A stretch of DNA of 64,000 nucleotides from Marthasterias glacialis (lineage: Eukaryota > Echinodermata > Asteroidea > Forcipulatida > Asteriidae): NCBI GenBank assembly GCA_911728455.2, contig OU452235.1, forward strand, positions 10,526,634-10,590,633, read 5' to 3'. The notes beneath the pieces are model-generated. The model was not told where the DNA came from. It did no database searches and saw only the letters and a list, made by a program, of their open reading frames with translations. Below, one piece after another: positions 1 through 15,000 of this stretch. Position 1 is the stretch's first letter, and each line of letters opens with the position of its first letter. The position numbers and the translations under genes were made by a program.

Positions 1-3000
1 GGCTTTGGAATGGAAGTCACTTTAGTCCTCTTCTTTTTGGCAAATGAAGATTCAGCTTTGCCTTCTTTTCCTGCTGGTGATTTTCCAGGAGATTTACTGA
101 TGGAGTCTGATTTCACTAGTGAAGATTTAGTCTTGGTTTTCTTGGGCTTCTGTTTTCCCTTGCCGTCAGGTTTGCCATTTTCAGCTGATCCCACTTTCCG
201 TTTCTTGCGAGCAAAGAATCTGTTTTTCTTATGGTCTGCGGTATGTTGTACTTTAGTTTGCTCCTCTGGTAACGACTCCACTACTTTCTCTGGACTTTCA
301 ACAGTTTCTTCCTTGCCCTCTCCATTGGCTGTTGATTTAGCTGGTTCTTCATCAGCATTTTCTTCTTCCCCAACAGTGCCTTCTATTCATAAATAAGTTT
401 AATAAAAAAAAATGTTAACAAAAATGTCACTCTACAAACATGTGTGTTGTTATGAGTTTGTATACACATTCAAACTGGAGACATAGAACAAAAGGGGAAA
501 ACATTGGTTCGCCAAGTGTCCCCAGTTGCCAAACGTGTACAAAACATATGGGAGGTGTTGCAAAATAGTTAGAATACAAACAAAAGAGGAACAATAGGGT
601 GTTTCCAATTGCAGGTGAATACACACTTGTGTGTGTGTGTTTGTGTATTTGTTGTAGATTGTCTCAATTGTTTTAGAGCCAAACACATACAGTCGGAGAG
701 TCAACTGTTTCAGAGATTTCCCTGCAAAGTTTGTAGTTATGCCCCTGAGCACATTTTTTTTTAGTATTTTCTCAAAATATATCATATAAATGTTTCACCA
801 AAGAAATCAAAGAAAGAATGACCCATGTAAACAAAAATTGAAACCCTCTCAAATCTAAGTTTTTTTTTTTACAAACACTATAAAACGATACTTACGTTTA
901 TCTGGGATTTTGTTGGAGTATTTTTTCAGTTTGGCCACAAAGAAGCCATCCATGTTGTGAGTGTGTGGATAGAAACGGCGAGTTGACTTCAAAGATGGGT
1001 GGAAATGCCTCTCACGAAATCTGAAAAATAATTGCATGATCCCGATATTAATGAGAGGTTTGATATACAATGTACATGTACTTGTATGATCAGACTGCTG
1101 AGTTTAAAGCCGTGTCTCAAATGATGGTTGCTGCTGTTGCTCAGTGCATCCTATGCTTCATTGCATGTATACGTGATGATTGAGCAACAGCAACAGCCAC
1201 CAATTTTAACTTGGGCCCAATTTGATAGAGCTGCTTATCGGCCCATTTTGTGCTTACTGTATGATTTCCATTTCATAGCGCTGCTAACCGTAAGCACAGG
1301 AATAGGCATGCTTACCTTCCGGTGCTTACTGTAGGAAAATGACGATTAACAATGCATTGCAATGTTGAATGCCCAAGCTAGCCACCTAGTTTGCTAACCT
1401 GTGAAATATGCTTTCGCTTAAGCAAATTTTTCTGCTGAAGTAAGCACCAAAATTTGCTTACCGTTAAGCAGTGCTATGAAATTGACCCCTAGCTTTACTG
1501 AACATTACACATACATTTTGACTAAGAGGTTTAAGGGTCCAATAAAGGATGCAGAAATTGATCCTTTTAATCTAAAGTTGACTGATCATAAAGTTCATAC
1601 AAGTATTAATCCTCCAGAGAAACTAGCAATTGAAATATGCAAATAATAGGAACGTGCACAAAATAAGCACAGCAGCCACTGAAACTAACTTTAGGTCCAA
1701 GCTTTTCTAGAATTTAATATTGTGAAATTTATGTAAATTAAAGTTGTTATAGAGGTCCCATGAATTATTTTTTTTATTGGTTAAAAAAAATAAAGTATGC
1801 CTATTATAGTATATCTTTACTTTTGTTCACATTTTTTACATGCATATTAATCGTAGAAATAACGATTTCTAAAATTAGGGGTTGTCGTGCTCTGCCCACC
1901 CTTCCTCATTAACATAAAATCTGTGACGTAGACAGTGGAACGGCTGACCAGGGCCATGTGTGTGACAATAACATACAATGCATTGTTGACCACTCGGCAC
2001 CAGAGCCATCTTTGAAATGTTTTACCACAGCCTACGTCATGGATCATTGCGCAATCAGATGGCACATATTTTCGGGGCTCAATTAAAGTGTATTAACACA
2101 TAACAGACACATCAAAATAGTCAATACTATGTTTTGTTAATTTCAAACCATATATTAAGCCACAAAAATGTTCCATGACAAAAAACCTCTTCAAGGGCCC
2201 TTTAAATTCTGCTTTGCGCAAACCTTAAAGCAATAAGTACAACTAAATGAGCTTAAAAGTTGAAACATGGAAAAATTTAAAACAACAAAAATGTTTTGTG
2301 TTATTCTTTTCTTTGTTAGCAAGTTTACTGAAGGATATATTTGTACTCCCTTGTATGCTTGTGGAATACAGAAAAATGTTGCACATCGGCATATTCGCAT
2401 ATTGAATGCAGAAACACTATAATTTATTTGTCCATATACCATTCCCACTCATAGTATATGTAATATTTGCATTAATGTACAATAACTGAAATACACAACA
2501 TACAGCGTACATGGAGGAATGCTTGTGAATGTCTGGATACCTGTCTTTACACAAGTATGAAGTTTGAAGCTTGGTCTTGGATGTGACATGAACACTAACC
2601 TTGTGAATCCCTCCCTTCCAAAGTCCAGACCGGTTGGTACTACCTTGACACAGCGTTTCTTTAAGGCGTAGTCTATCACACATTCATTCTCCTCAACCTA
2701 AAATACAGCAATCCGCAGTAAATCATAATATTTCACTAGATAAAAATGTATTCGCTACGATTGCAAATCCAGACAAGTTGGATAGTATACCATCATTTTG
2801 TTATGTAGTTTTTCAATGCCCTTTGATTTGCAAATAAACTTGTTACATGTGGAGTGACATGGTGGAGGGGTCCAGTACACCAGACTCAGTGGGGTTATTG
2901 TCAGAGTTAGTTTAGATTACAGTTCCCAGTCATGACACTTGTGTCCTTAAGCAAGACACTTACCTATAACTGCTTTGACCTATCAGATGGGAAGTTAAGC

Positions 3001-6000
3001 CGTTGGCTGTGTGTTGTATAGTGCACATTAAGGAACCCAGTACAGTTATCATTAAGAGAAGGGGTTTGCCCCAGTGTTTCTGCCATGGTTGACACCATGC
3101 AAACACTGTGGTAACAAATATTACACAAAACTACTTACTAATATTGAGCATGTTGAGTAGACCAAGTAGCCTCCAGTTGTAGACTTGGCATCTATGGAGT
3201 CTATAGCTGCTAAAATCAGCTGCTTCTGCAGAAAGACACACTTCTGGATATCTTGATAATCCTTATTAGCTTTAACTGATTCATCCTTTGAGATAACACC
3301 AGTTCCACTACATGGAGCATCCAACAAAACACGATCAAATCCACCAATGATCTGAAATACAAAGAAATAATTTCATAATATCCAGTTACAAAGAAAGGAA
3401 AAAATGAGCAGAGTGTATCAGCATTACAGAAGCCATTTTACTGCAAATATTTTCAAGTGGTACTTTCCGTGACCTAGTGGCTTAGCGTATTGAACTAGGC
3501 AATGCAGTTGATGGCATGTTGTAGCCTAACGGGCTAGTGCATCAAACTCAAGTTTGGTTAGCTGAGTCACTGCAGTGTGGGTTTGAATCCCAGTTGTAAC
3601 ATGTGTATCCTTGAGCAAGATACTTGGCTATTATGATTATTATTATTATTAATTATTCTGGCTTTGAAGCCAAGGATTCTCAGAAAAGCAAACTAAATTA
3701 CTATACTAGCCAAGAACCCCATGGAGAGAAGACAAGGAAGGAAATTTCAGTTTTAGATGATAGTTTCAGTTTATAGTTGCTTCTCATCACCCAGGAGTAT
3801 ATGAGTACCTGCGATGGTAGAGATAATTGAGGAAATTGACAGTAAATTGCACTACACAGTAAAGTTGGAATACCGGAATGAAATTCGCAAGGACATTCCA
3901 ATGTGTAGCGCCCGCAGGTGTATGTGCTCACCGTGCAGACGGTACTGAAATTTATGCTCTAAATCTGCCTTTTTGCTGGGGTTATTGTGTAATTCATGAT
4001 TCCAGACCGTTGTTATTTCTTACAAGAAGAGGCTACCAATCCATTGTTTATCATTGTATTTCTGCTCAATGGGAGGTAAGTACATGTGAACCGAGACTCT
4101 AGCCTAGATTCCGACCATGGGACCAAGAACAGGCCATGGCTCAGGTTTTGCGATGACAGGCCAAGGTTTTGCGATTTATGCCACATGAATCTCATGTTTC
4201 TCGAAAGAGTACAATAAAATCACGCTGCTTTTTGCGAGAACCTTTGTTGTCTTTGCTTTGCAATATCATAAAAAAAAAGGAGATTTTTTCCGGCAACTCC
4301 AAAAAACATAAAACCGCACAGAGGCACAGTAAATATTTGTTGAACCCCCAAGTGAACTGGTTAACTGTTTTGTGGCCTTCCCAGGAAGTCATTCTACAAT
4401 CGAACAAATTGTACCATCGCACCAGGTGCCCAAAGAAGAACAGTATCATATTGTCATTTAAACAATGGTTACTAGTGATTAGATAGTAACATTTTTCTTT
4501 ATAACTAATATAGATTGCTTCCATGATGACAACTTTTGTGCTCCAATAAAATCCTGTTTGTCATCCTTACCTTGGGGAATGATCTGCCATCTTCATTGGA
4601 CACAACTGAGTTAGTGATACCACATCTGTGTAAGTTACCAACGACAGCTTTAACACGATCTTTGTTTGCATCATTCGCAAAAAGCAATCCAGTGTTCTTC
4701 ATCAGTGCAGCTGTACAGACAGAACACAAAGTGAATTTAAATAAAACTACTTCAGTTTAACTTGCAAATAACTCAACCTGCCATTCAGTTCTACATGTAT
4801 TTGTTTTTCTTTTTAATTGTGGAATAACTGTGCTAAAATGTGTTCAGTAAATGAGTAAGCCATTATTTTGTGCTGCACATTAAAATAGTGTCTGGTACAA
4901 CAACTTGCTTTACCACAAGTGCGCACTCTACCTTTAATTAATGCTTAAACAGCCTCCAGATAAGCATATCTAGTACCCTTGTGCAAGAAAAGTTCATTGG
5001 AAATTGTGTATGGTGTTTGCCAGTCACTTAAATGCAATTAAACAAAGGCTTTTCCCAATATTCACTTGGGATTTAGCAAGTCACTGTAAAATATAACTCA
5101 TATTTATAACTTTCCCCAAATGATAGCATACTTAAATAGAGTGCTTTATAGAACACATAATTTGAATAATAGTAGTGCTTTATATATTTGGTTTGCAGCA
5201 ACACCATGTGATAATATATCCTTTGCTGAGTAGAAGACTCATTCGGAAACTATCTTGTTCAAATAAGAACTTTTCCAGCTATTTATCTATTGCTGTGGAG
5301 TGGATTGAGAATCAGGAGCTAGTTTATCTCTTTTGAGTATGCGAGCGGTTGACTCTCAACCGGTTCCTTCAGAACCACATACTCAAAAGAGATATAAACC
5401 ACATGGTGTCACTGCAGATCCTTCCAGGACAGTATTACTTTAATACATACCTATATAAGTTGATTTTCCACCTGGTGCTGCACACATATCCAGAACTTTC
5501 TCATTTTCTTGAGGAGCTAATGCCATGACAGGTAAGAAACTAGAGGCTCCTTGTAGCATGTAATGACCTGCTAGATACTCAGGGGTTGCACCTGTAAATA
5601 ATAACAATAAAAATAGCAGAATAATAGGTCTCCATGATCAGCATAGCTAATGATCTCAAATTATACCTTCTGGATTTGATGCCTGAATTTTGTACTGGAT
5701 GTGTCTTTATTCCAATAGACCGATCCATTAAGCCCCACCCCCATACCTGTTGACCAATCACAGCCTTGGGTATGTCACTGAAAGTCCGACACGATAAAAA
5801 TCCTATTGGAAAATGTACACATGCGTTTGTGTACTTATAGCGCGCGTTCATGTCGTGCAGTGTGGCATTGAAGAGACGCACATTGTGCTGCCCACGTGTA
5901 TAGTGGTGATTTAGCCAATGCTGTGATTGGTCAATATGTTTAGGGGCGGGGCTTATTGGATCAGTATATAGATTTAACCAGTTAATGCTGGATGAAGTGT

Positions 6001-9000
6001 ATACATGCCATTATTTTCCATGCCAGAAATCAGACGACGAGAACTTTGTATTTTTCTGTGATTTTGGAAGACTGGAATGAATGTTGCTCGGACATTCCAT
6101 TCCGGAGCGTGCACAGCGCATGCACTCACCATGCAAAGCTTCGTTTCACCCACCCAAAGAGGACAGATGGTACTGCTAATAATGCTGAAATTCTCCCTCT
6201 TGAGATGCCAGCCCTAGATCTGGTTTTAGGACCAATCCTAGGCTGTGTCTCACGGCCGAGGTTTTGAGATTGTTTGTGAATCTAATATTTTCTTGATTGA
6301 AAAACAACAAAGCCCTGTGCTTCAAAGATAATTTCTGTTCTCTTAGCTTTGTCAAGTCAAGGGTTTATTTATGCCAGCGGTACTCCCAAAGAAAACTGAT
6401 TCCTAGAACTCCGAGAAAATAATCCCATCAGGCTGGATGGGAAAAAAAAGGATGATTCCCGACGGCAACTGGTTAATATTTCATGTGCTGAGTAGGGCTT
6501 GAATTGCTACCTGAGATACAAGTTTGTATTCTTGGGGGAGCAAAGAATATTATAATACTGGTGTCAGTCTTGCTGTAATGAAATCTAGGCTGGTTCAAAG
6601 TTTGATCAGGTAAGAGGTATCAGCAGAAAAGTTGTTTTACACAATGGCCATTTTTATGATGGAAAAAGTGGCTATTATTTTCTCAAACTGACTTTTTACC
6701 ACACAAAATAAATGTAGTTTTATTGTTGACAAAACATGATCCCCAGCACATGATCTCCTGTACGTATTTCTCAAAAGCTGGAAAATTTTTGCTTTCAGGT
6801 GATCACTTTTTAAGCTCAATCCACATGATCTTACATCCGTCCATCCATCATTTCAACTTACCAATTGGCACTGATGAATCAAAGACGACCAATCCAACTT
6901 TTGACCACTTAGCCAAGGGGTCAAGATTCACACCCCTGTTGATTAAGGCCTAAAATTGAAAAAAGCTCAAAGTCAAGTTCTTTTCATAAATTAGTTTCCT
7001 ACAGTGTGATTTCCCAAATCCACTTGTACTTTATCACAGGCAGCGCACATAATTCACTTGAAATTAAATACTTTCATGATGAACAATTATGCTAAATATG
7101 TGGAGTGTTTTGGCCTGAAGTCTAGTGCACTGACCTTAATTTCTAGTGTTGTCAGAGTGTGGGTGTAGTTCCTAATCATGACACTTGTGTCCTTGAGCAA
7201 CATACCTGACCATAATTGCTTCATCCTAAAGATAGGACATAAAGCCATAGGTCCCATGTGTTGTGTAATGCATGTAATAAACAGTACACTTAGTGTTAAG
7301 AGAAGTGTTTCTCTCATTGTTGACTGCAGATTGCATGGTATCACCTTGTAAACCCAAACAAGGTGCTTTTTCAAATACTACGTCTCACTATTCAAACTTA
7401 GCTCTGTGAAGTTAATGAGCGCTTTCAGATGCTCATCGGTTTGTGATAAAGCGCTTTTTAAGAACTGCTTATTATCATTAGACTAAGGCGTGTCGTGGCC
7501 GAGCAGTTAAGCGCACTGGACTCAATCTCTGGTGTTTCTGATCAGCAAAGTGTGGGTTCGAGTCCCGGTCATGACACTTGTGTCCTTATAATAATAATAA
7601 TAATAATAATAATATACACTGTAATTTAGACAACTTGAAATTTGTATGTATTATTAAATTATTATTTTTTTTATATATTAAAGTAGAAATCATCCAAGCA
7701 GATGCTCATGTAGCAGATAACCAAAACAACCTGTCAAAAATCAGGTCATCTGTATCAGCAATTGTAATCTACAAAACACAAGAAGGACATGTTGTGTAGT
7801 GTGCTTTTATGGCAGCCTCATAAAATCAAGCCATACATAGAGACTGGAATGCCAATATTCTTTATCCCTTCAAACATCTTATTGTTCTGGTAAAAGCAAA
7901 ATAATCAATGAAAAACAAGTTACTTATAAATTTCCTTTCATATGTAATTTCCAAAGTGGAATCTTTTAACTCTTTTATACATCAATTTATCACACTCAGT
8001 TGTTATTTTTGTCTTTTTAAACCTTTTAAAGTTAAAGGATGGTACTGCAATATACACATAGCAGCCCACTTTATTCCCACAAGTGAAAAAGATAGGATGT
8101 TTATTTCCCCAAACCTTGTATGTTTGGCCACGGACTGCACATTAAACCACAGCTTTCATAAAACCAAGCATTTGTGCTTGTGGCTCATTATCAAGATGGG
8201 ATGGTTAATTTCTGTGGACTTCACTTGCCTATCATGTCATGAATGTTTAAATACAAAAAGTATAGGTTATATTCTATGGCTACTTTGTTTCCTACCTGTG
8301 CCAAATCTCTTCTTCTTGTCTTCAGTGTATTTGTTCGGATTGTGACTGGACGCTGCACCTCATTAGCTTCAAGAAACTCAACCAACTTGAAAAAGAAATT
8401 ATTTAAAAAACTAGATGAAGTTATGTACACATAACTTGATCATTGTTTACACAATAACACCTGCATAATGTTAAACAAATCTGTGGAACATTTAAATTTT
8501 TCTCTTTGTGAAACAGAGCATTAGACAGTGTGTGCATGCTCTGTGGATGCTCAGTAGTGGAATGTCTGGGTGACCTTTGCAACACAATGGTGTGTTTAAA
8601 CATTGCCCCCTTGCTGGCTCAGACAATATTTTGATGGATACATGTCATCTGACAGCAACTGGTTAACCCAACCCTCCAACATCCTGTTCAGGAAGTTGTC
8701 TGATTGCTAAGGAAGGATTGAGGACTGTAGGCCCAAGTAACATTTGCTTATCACTGAGCCAGACTGACAAGTCCAAACATGTTGGTGTTGTTAGTGGAGG
8801 ATTGAGGTTGCCTGTGGGCAAGTGGGCCTAGCGAGTAAGGCCTATTATTTAAGGCCACTGTGAAAACTAAGAATCATTTAGTTAAGTTTTTCCACTTGTG
8901 TAAATTTATGAAGAAAACCAGGATGACATAAAAACTAAACTAATTTTGATTTAGACATGTTTAAACAGAGGTGAGGTTTTTAAGACAAAGTTTAGAACTG

Positions 9001-12000
9001 GTAACTAGAGAAAAAACTTTGTTTCAATCTAAATTTTCACTCATTTTACAGTTCATACAAGTACACATCTTTCATGAAAACATCTCTGACTAAATTACTA
9101 TCAAAGTTGCAGACATGGCATTTGAAGTCAAGACATTTGGGCCTAAGAAACCTTGCAGAGTGTTGCAAGATGGTTTCATTGTACATACATACACTACATG
9201 TACTGGTAGTGTGTGTCTTTTGATACATTCCGATCCTATTATCACATCATATTTCATAGTTACCTCAGACATTGGGAAGATATTCATGACTTTATCCAAT
9301 AGGAACTCATTATAGCTGTAATATTCCATCATATCCTGCTTCAAAACAGATATATACTCAACACGAGACCTGCAGAGATAAAAAAACATGTGACATATAG
9401 CAATATCAACCAAGGGATAGCATGAGCACAAATTGTCAAAGACCAGTATACACACTTTGTGGAACCCAAAATATACATGAAATAACAAACCCCATCATCA
9501 CTGGTTTCACTGTTTTCAAACATCAGATTACGGACTCGCGAGATCAAAAGTCATTGTTTTAATCATTTTTCAAAAACTAAACGATTTCAAGCATAATTAT
9601 ATCAAGGGAAATTTTCCCCCATGACCATCTGTACACTATGTAAGTTATGTGCAAATCTGTGTGAACATTGTTTTAATCTTACCAATGTTGTGCACACCAA
9701 CCCCTTTAAATATAAACACTAGCAAAGCACTAACCGACAAGTTTTGATTTTCATCAAATGTATTACATCCTTTCAACGTGATTTTGGGTGCACAAAGAAA
9801 AACTTCTACCAACTGTGCTATCTATCCCCATTTTAGCACTCTTCGTTTTTGCCAATAGGTTTTGTTTGTATTAGGAGTGTACCAGTCAGAAGTCATATAA
9901 CCTTATACTGCTGCAAAACCAAGGATCATGACCAGGTTTATGGTACGACCTAGGAAGTGTCATTGTTAAGCAATCACCATTCAACATAGGGGGATGTAAC
10001 TTTTCTTTTTAAAATCAAGTAATAAACCACAAAGGAAACTGACTGGGTACATATAACTATGGGTGAAAAGAAAAAATTACTAAACAGGATTTGAACCTTG
10101 TGACCTCTGGATTTATATGCCAGTGCTCTACCAACTTACAATGTAGCTACAAGTATCTAGCTCTATGTTGACGGTCTCCTTTCTGAGTATTAACTTTCTC
10201 AATTTGAAAATTGCTGAACTGAAATAAAGAAATTAAACTATAAAGAAACATCTTAACTAACCTATCAGGCTCTCGTCTTGTCTTGAAATCTCCCAGTACT
10301 TCCATGATTTCTTTTATTCTTTGATGAATCTGAGACATATCTAGAGGTCGACTGCGTGTTGGTCATTAAAGAAATACAATCTCAAATAACACACTCTGAA
10401 CTGGTACAAAAGACGTCAACTCTAGTAATAAGGCATTTTTGATATTGTGTTTAAAATAACCCTCTTTAAATGATCTACATGTACAACACTGATAATAAAA
10501 TGTCTGAAATCAAACCAATCACAACCCCTCACTTGGTGCTTCCCTAACGTCCCCCTTTAATTGTCACTCCAACATCCTTAGCTTTAAGATCTACAACTTT
10601 TAAATTAATGCACAGAATGTTCAGTTCCATTTTTAACATACATTCATAAATGACCCAGACAGTTTAGGCAGTCCTATTGGTTAAAAGGTGTTATATACTC
10701 AAATGCATGCTTAGTGTACAAATCAAATTGGAATCAGACTAAACTTACTAGAGCTAGAGAGCAAACATTTATTCGATCTACACTTGGCACTAGCTAAAGG
10801 AAAACTGGTTAGAACAGTCATCATACAATGGAAAACATATGAGCTTATCGGCAATACTTCAAAGGCAGGAGTGTAGAATCAAAGGTTAAATACCAAGAGT
10901 AAAAGTGGGAGTCCTGTCAAGGGACTATAGTGAAATGGGGCTGCTTAGGGACCCATACTTCATCAACATGTCAAACATGTCAAAGTCCAGAAGTAATAAA
11001 CAATGAACTTTCTAGAATGAAACATCTAGGTCGCAGGGTTATTACAAAAGGTGGTCCCATGACCACTTAAAACCAGTTTTAAATGGCTGGTAAAGACATA
11101 GCTGGAGCCACGAATGCACTTTCGGCGCTCTTAGCTATTTGCAGGTTGGCGCACTAGCTTAATCGGGTGCTAATTTAGGTGTAATGCAATCAATACATAC
11201 CGGTATCAAAACAATTGAGCGCCCCATGCAATTTAACCCCTCATGAAACGGAGCCCAAGGACATAACAGGAATAAAAAATTTACAAAACAGAAATGTTTT
11301 AAAGATCTTCTTTTGTCACGCTTTTTAACAAAAAGAGCATTTATGTATGGAAATAAAAGAGTTGTGTCTCAGTATAAATGTATTCAATCGTGCATCACAT
11401 AAACAATACTCCAAATATGCTCATTGAGGGTGCATTATGCAGCCGATCCTGAAACAGCGGTTACTAGCTCCTTCTCTTTCACAATAAGTGTCCTGGTATA
11501 CTACACAATGCAGAGGACCTTCAGTTTTACATCCTATCTGAAAGACATAGTCTTGATGTTAAGGAGCCCTATCATGTCCCAGTCAAGCCACCAACCATGA
11601 CAAAACATGGAATAGTCATTCATCCAATTACTGACCACAGTCAATGGTGTTTAACTTGGTAGTTGTAGTCACAGTAGAAGGCCATTATAATGAACAGTAA
11701 AGTAACCAACATTTGGCTATACCCAACAAGACATTTGGCTATACCCAACAATACATTTGGCTATACCCAACAAGACATTTTGGCTATACCCAACAAGACA
11801 TTTGGCTATACCAAACAATACATTTGGCTATACCCAACAAGACATTTGCCTATACCCAACAAGACATTTGGCTTTACCCAACAAGACATTTGGCTATACC
11901 CAACAAGACATTTGGCTTTACCCAACAAGACATTTGGCTGTACCCAACAATACATTTGGCTATACCCAACAAGACATTTGGCTATACCTAACAAGACATT

Positions 12001-15000
12001 TGGCTATACCCAACAAGACATTTGGCTATACCCAACAAGACATTTGCCTATACCCAACAAGACATTTGGCTATACCCAACAAGACATTTGGCTATACCCA
12101 ACAAGACATTTGGCTATACCCAACAAGACATTTGGCTACACCCAACAAGACATTTGGCTATACCCAACAAGACATTTGCCTATACCCAACAAGACATTTG
12201 GTTTTACCCAACAAGATATTTGGCTATACCCAACAAGACATTTGCCTATACCCAACAAGACGTTTGCCTATACCCAACAAGACGTTTGCCTATACCCAAC
12301 AAGACATTTGGAAAAACTGACCGAGGCTTACGTGCAATTAACGGATTAGAAGAATGTCAAAAAGTAACGTTTGAAACAACACTAAATGTTAACAAAATGC
12401 TTAACTGCTTAGATTAGAATGACAAACAGGTGTTATTTCCCCCAATGAACAGAAGGGAAAGCCAACTGTTATCTAAGGTTTTGAAACTCTTTAAATAACT
12501 TTTTGATCAACTTACTCGGAAGATTGATATTTTGAATAAACCTCCGTTTCCACATGAGAGAGTGTGATGTTCGTACCGAAAGGCGCGAGAAACACAGAAC
12601 AAAGGTCAAAAGAGGACGCCACAGATACAAAAAGATCCTAGGATCACGCACAGGGGGCCAGCCATTTAAAATGAACAATTGGAATGTAACATTGAAGCTA
12701 TACTTGCGGAATCTTTGCTTTTAAAATTAAGCATTAAAGCAATCATATTTATTTTTTATTTAACAAAGTTAAAAATATGCTTTTTACATGGAATATTTGG
12801 GAACATACTAAAAGAAAAACAAATACTACGGCAACAAAATAATAATGTAATAACATACGGAGTGGTCAGAGAGTGCGCTTGGTGAAATAAGGCAGTCAAA
12901 AGAGGGCGTTCTTTATGGCTTGCAATCCGCTATACCATGACCACTTTAATGAATCCCGCGGTGTTCGTTATAGCAATGTTCTACTGTACAAGTAACTCTT
13001 CAATTGAGCTAACTGTTTCTATCTTGCAAATGTTTGAACTTCACCAACCCAACCGTCATGGTCTTTGTTCTTACCGTTATACAACTTGTCTCACCATTCC
13101 TAATACCAGATTTCTCTATAGTTTCTATATGCCTTTTCACATTCCACTGCTGCTCTCTGGAACAATCTTCCAATTAACATTCGTGACTCTTCTTCAGTAA
13201 TCTTCCAACACTTATGTTGTATTTTATTGTGTTATTGTCTTTTTGTAATATGTAATGCGCTTTGGTAATTTTTTGAAAAATTGAATATGAATGCCTTATT
13301 TTATTATTATATATAGTAGGCATACTTTGTTGGTTAATTAACAGTGTTAAAACAGTGTTCAAAATCATGCAATAAAAGGATATTCTCTAGTTCCAGCTCT
13401 TCTGCAGTTGGCAGATGAAACATGTCATATTGTGCAGTATTGGCTCTCAACTCTGCTTCACCCAGCTTCCTGAAAGGTATAACACAAATAATGTCAATCA
13501 GATAATGAAGGAGAAATCTTTAAAAGAATTACACATTTGGGTTGTACTTTGTTTAACTTTTAAGTCACAAATGTTAGTTTGAAATCCTTGCTATACACTG
13601 AACATGTTGGGAAACTCTCTTGGCACAAGTTGTGCCGACAGTGATCAATTAAAAGATAGTCAGGGTAACAATTGATTTGTTATACCACGGTAATAGATTG
13701 TGAATTTTTATTGGTCGAGAACCAATCACATGACATACTACACACATGCTCAGGAGAGGAACATGAGTGATGTACCCCACAGGGTACATAACCTGGATCG
13801 TGCCCACCATTGGTTGTTTACACCGCCTTGTACATTATTAGAAATAGGCCCGGGTATGACGTTATAGATAATTTCTAGTTAAAGTGTTTAACAATAAATT
13901 AATAAATTTCACTTGATAATTTAATCAATTCCATGGTATGGTATAACAAGTCAGTTGTTACACGCTGTGTGATGGGGTACATGGGTTTTGCACATGGGCA
14001 TCACCTCGGGAACCATTTGCCCCCTTGGATGTGCAAAACACCATGGACCCCATTACAGCGAGCAACAACTTTATAATGGAAACTTATATAGCCGCTGGTG
14101 TCCATTAATTTTCAAACTCAAGGCACAAAAACATAATTACCTGATCAATGGTTATTTCATTCCTTAAACCATCTCAGCTCCTTAGGGAGTATCCAGTTTG
14201 AGCTGCCAAGTATGTACTGATATGTATTTCAATGCATAAAGTGGCAAACTGGAATTTGCCACTTCATGGATAGGGATTTGCCACTTCATGGTTATTCCAA
14301 ATAGCAAATCTAGTGATTCATCTGTCATGCTACTTGATGTAACTACAAAAGTATTTCATGTACATGTTAGGTACTGAAACTTGTTGCAAGTGATAATAAA
14401 TTGGTTGGATTTGCCACTTTGTGAAAATGCATGTGAAAGAAATGAAACGATGTGAAAGAAATATATGAATGACAAAGCAAAAAAACACACTCAGTCTAAT
14501 CTAATTAGGATTCTGCCTACCTCGCTTTTTTGAGTTTTTTGTCAAGTTTCTTTGAAGCTTTTTCAATGGGAAGCAAGTCCTGTTCATCTTCACTATCTTC
14601 CTCTTCCTCATCATCACTATCTTCATCCTCTTCATTGTCATCTTCTTCTTCATCAGAATCTGACCCCATCACTCCATAATCATCACCAGGCTACAGAAAA
14701 GTCACATAAGAGTAAAGGAAGTCACACAAATGTATCAAGATCAAATAAAGAAACGCATGCAGCCAGCTTCATGGTACAAGATCTATTAAATAATACTCTT
14801 TATATGAAACAGATATCAACTTGAATGAAGCTTCTTTTAATACATTTTGACGTCAACATTTATCAGATAGTCATGCATGAAGCATGCAGTGTCAAATAAA
14901 CTTGCAACTAACAACTACAATCAGAATAAAAAAGAGGGAAAGATTTTACATCTGCCTGTAGGTGGGAGACTGCATGTGGGGTGGGGTGTGTTGGGAAGGG

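Larger units (their letters stand above)
10356..13383 (-). other. NOP2: U12-type AT-AC intron of NOP2
   Basis: On the minus strand, exon 6 ends ...CTAGAGA and the intron begins ATATCCTTTT at 13,383, an exact U12 5' splice site. A near-consensus branch site TTCTTTAAT (10,373-10,365; consensus TTCCTTRAY) lies 7 bases upstream of the terminal AC at 10,357-10,356. Joining these ends gives [19 protein letters not shown] in frame, aligning with the human PDLQRVHKRI region. No GT donor near the exon end gives this frame. The mammalian P120/NOP2 gene is known for an AT-AC intron, so this looks like an ancient conserved minor-class intron. The 3.0-kb intron also contains the 22-bp minisatellite at 11.7-12.3 kb and a LINE 3' fragment at 13.0-13.3 kb. 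Confidence 0.88.

Noticed and set aside
7486-7588. A functional tRNA gene (good A and B boxes)
   Set aside because: The acceptor stem does not pair and the downstream body is shared with other SINE copies, so it is a SINE head.
11690-12417. Long plus-strand ORFs with [20 protein letters not shown]-type repeats
   Set aside because: They arise because a 22-bp stop-free unit keeps all frames open. They lie inside the NOP2 AT-AC intron and antisense to it, with no gene context.
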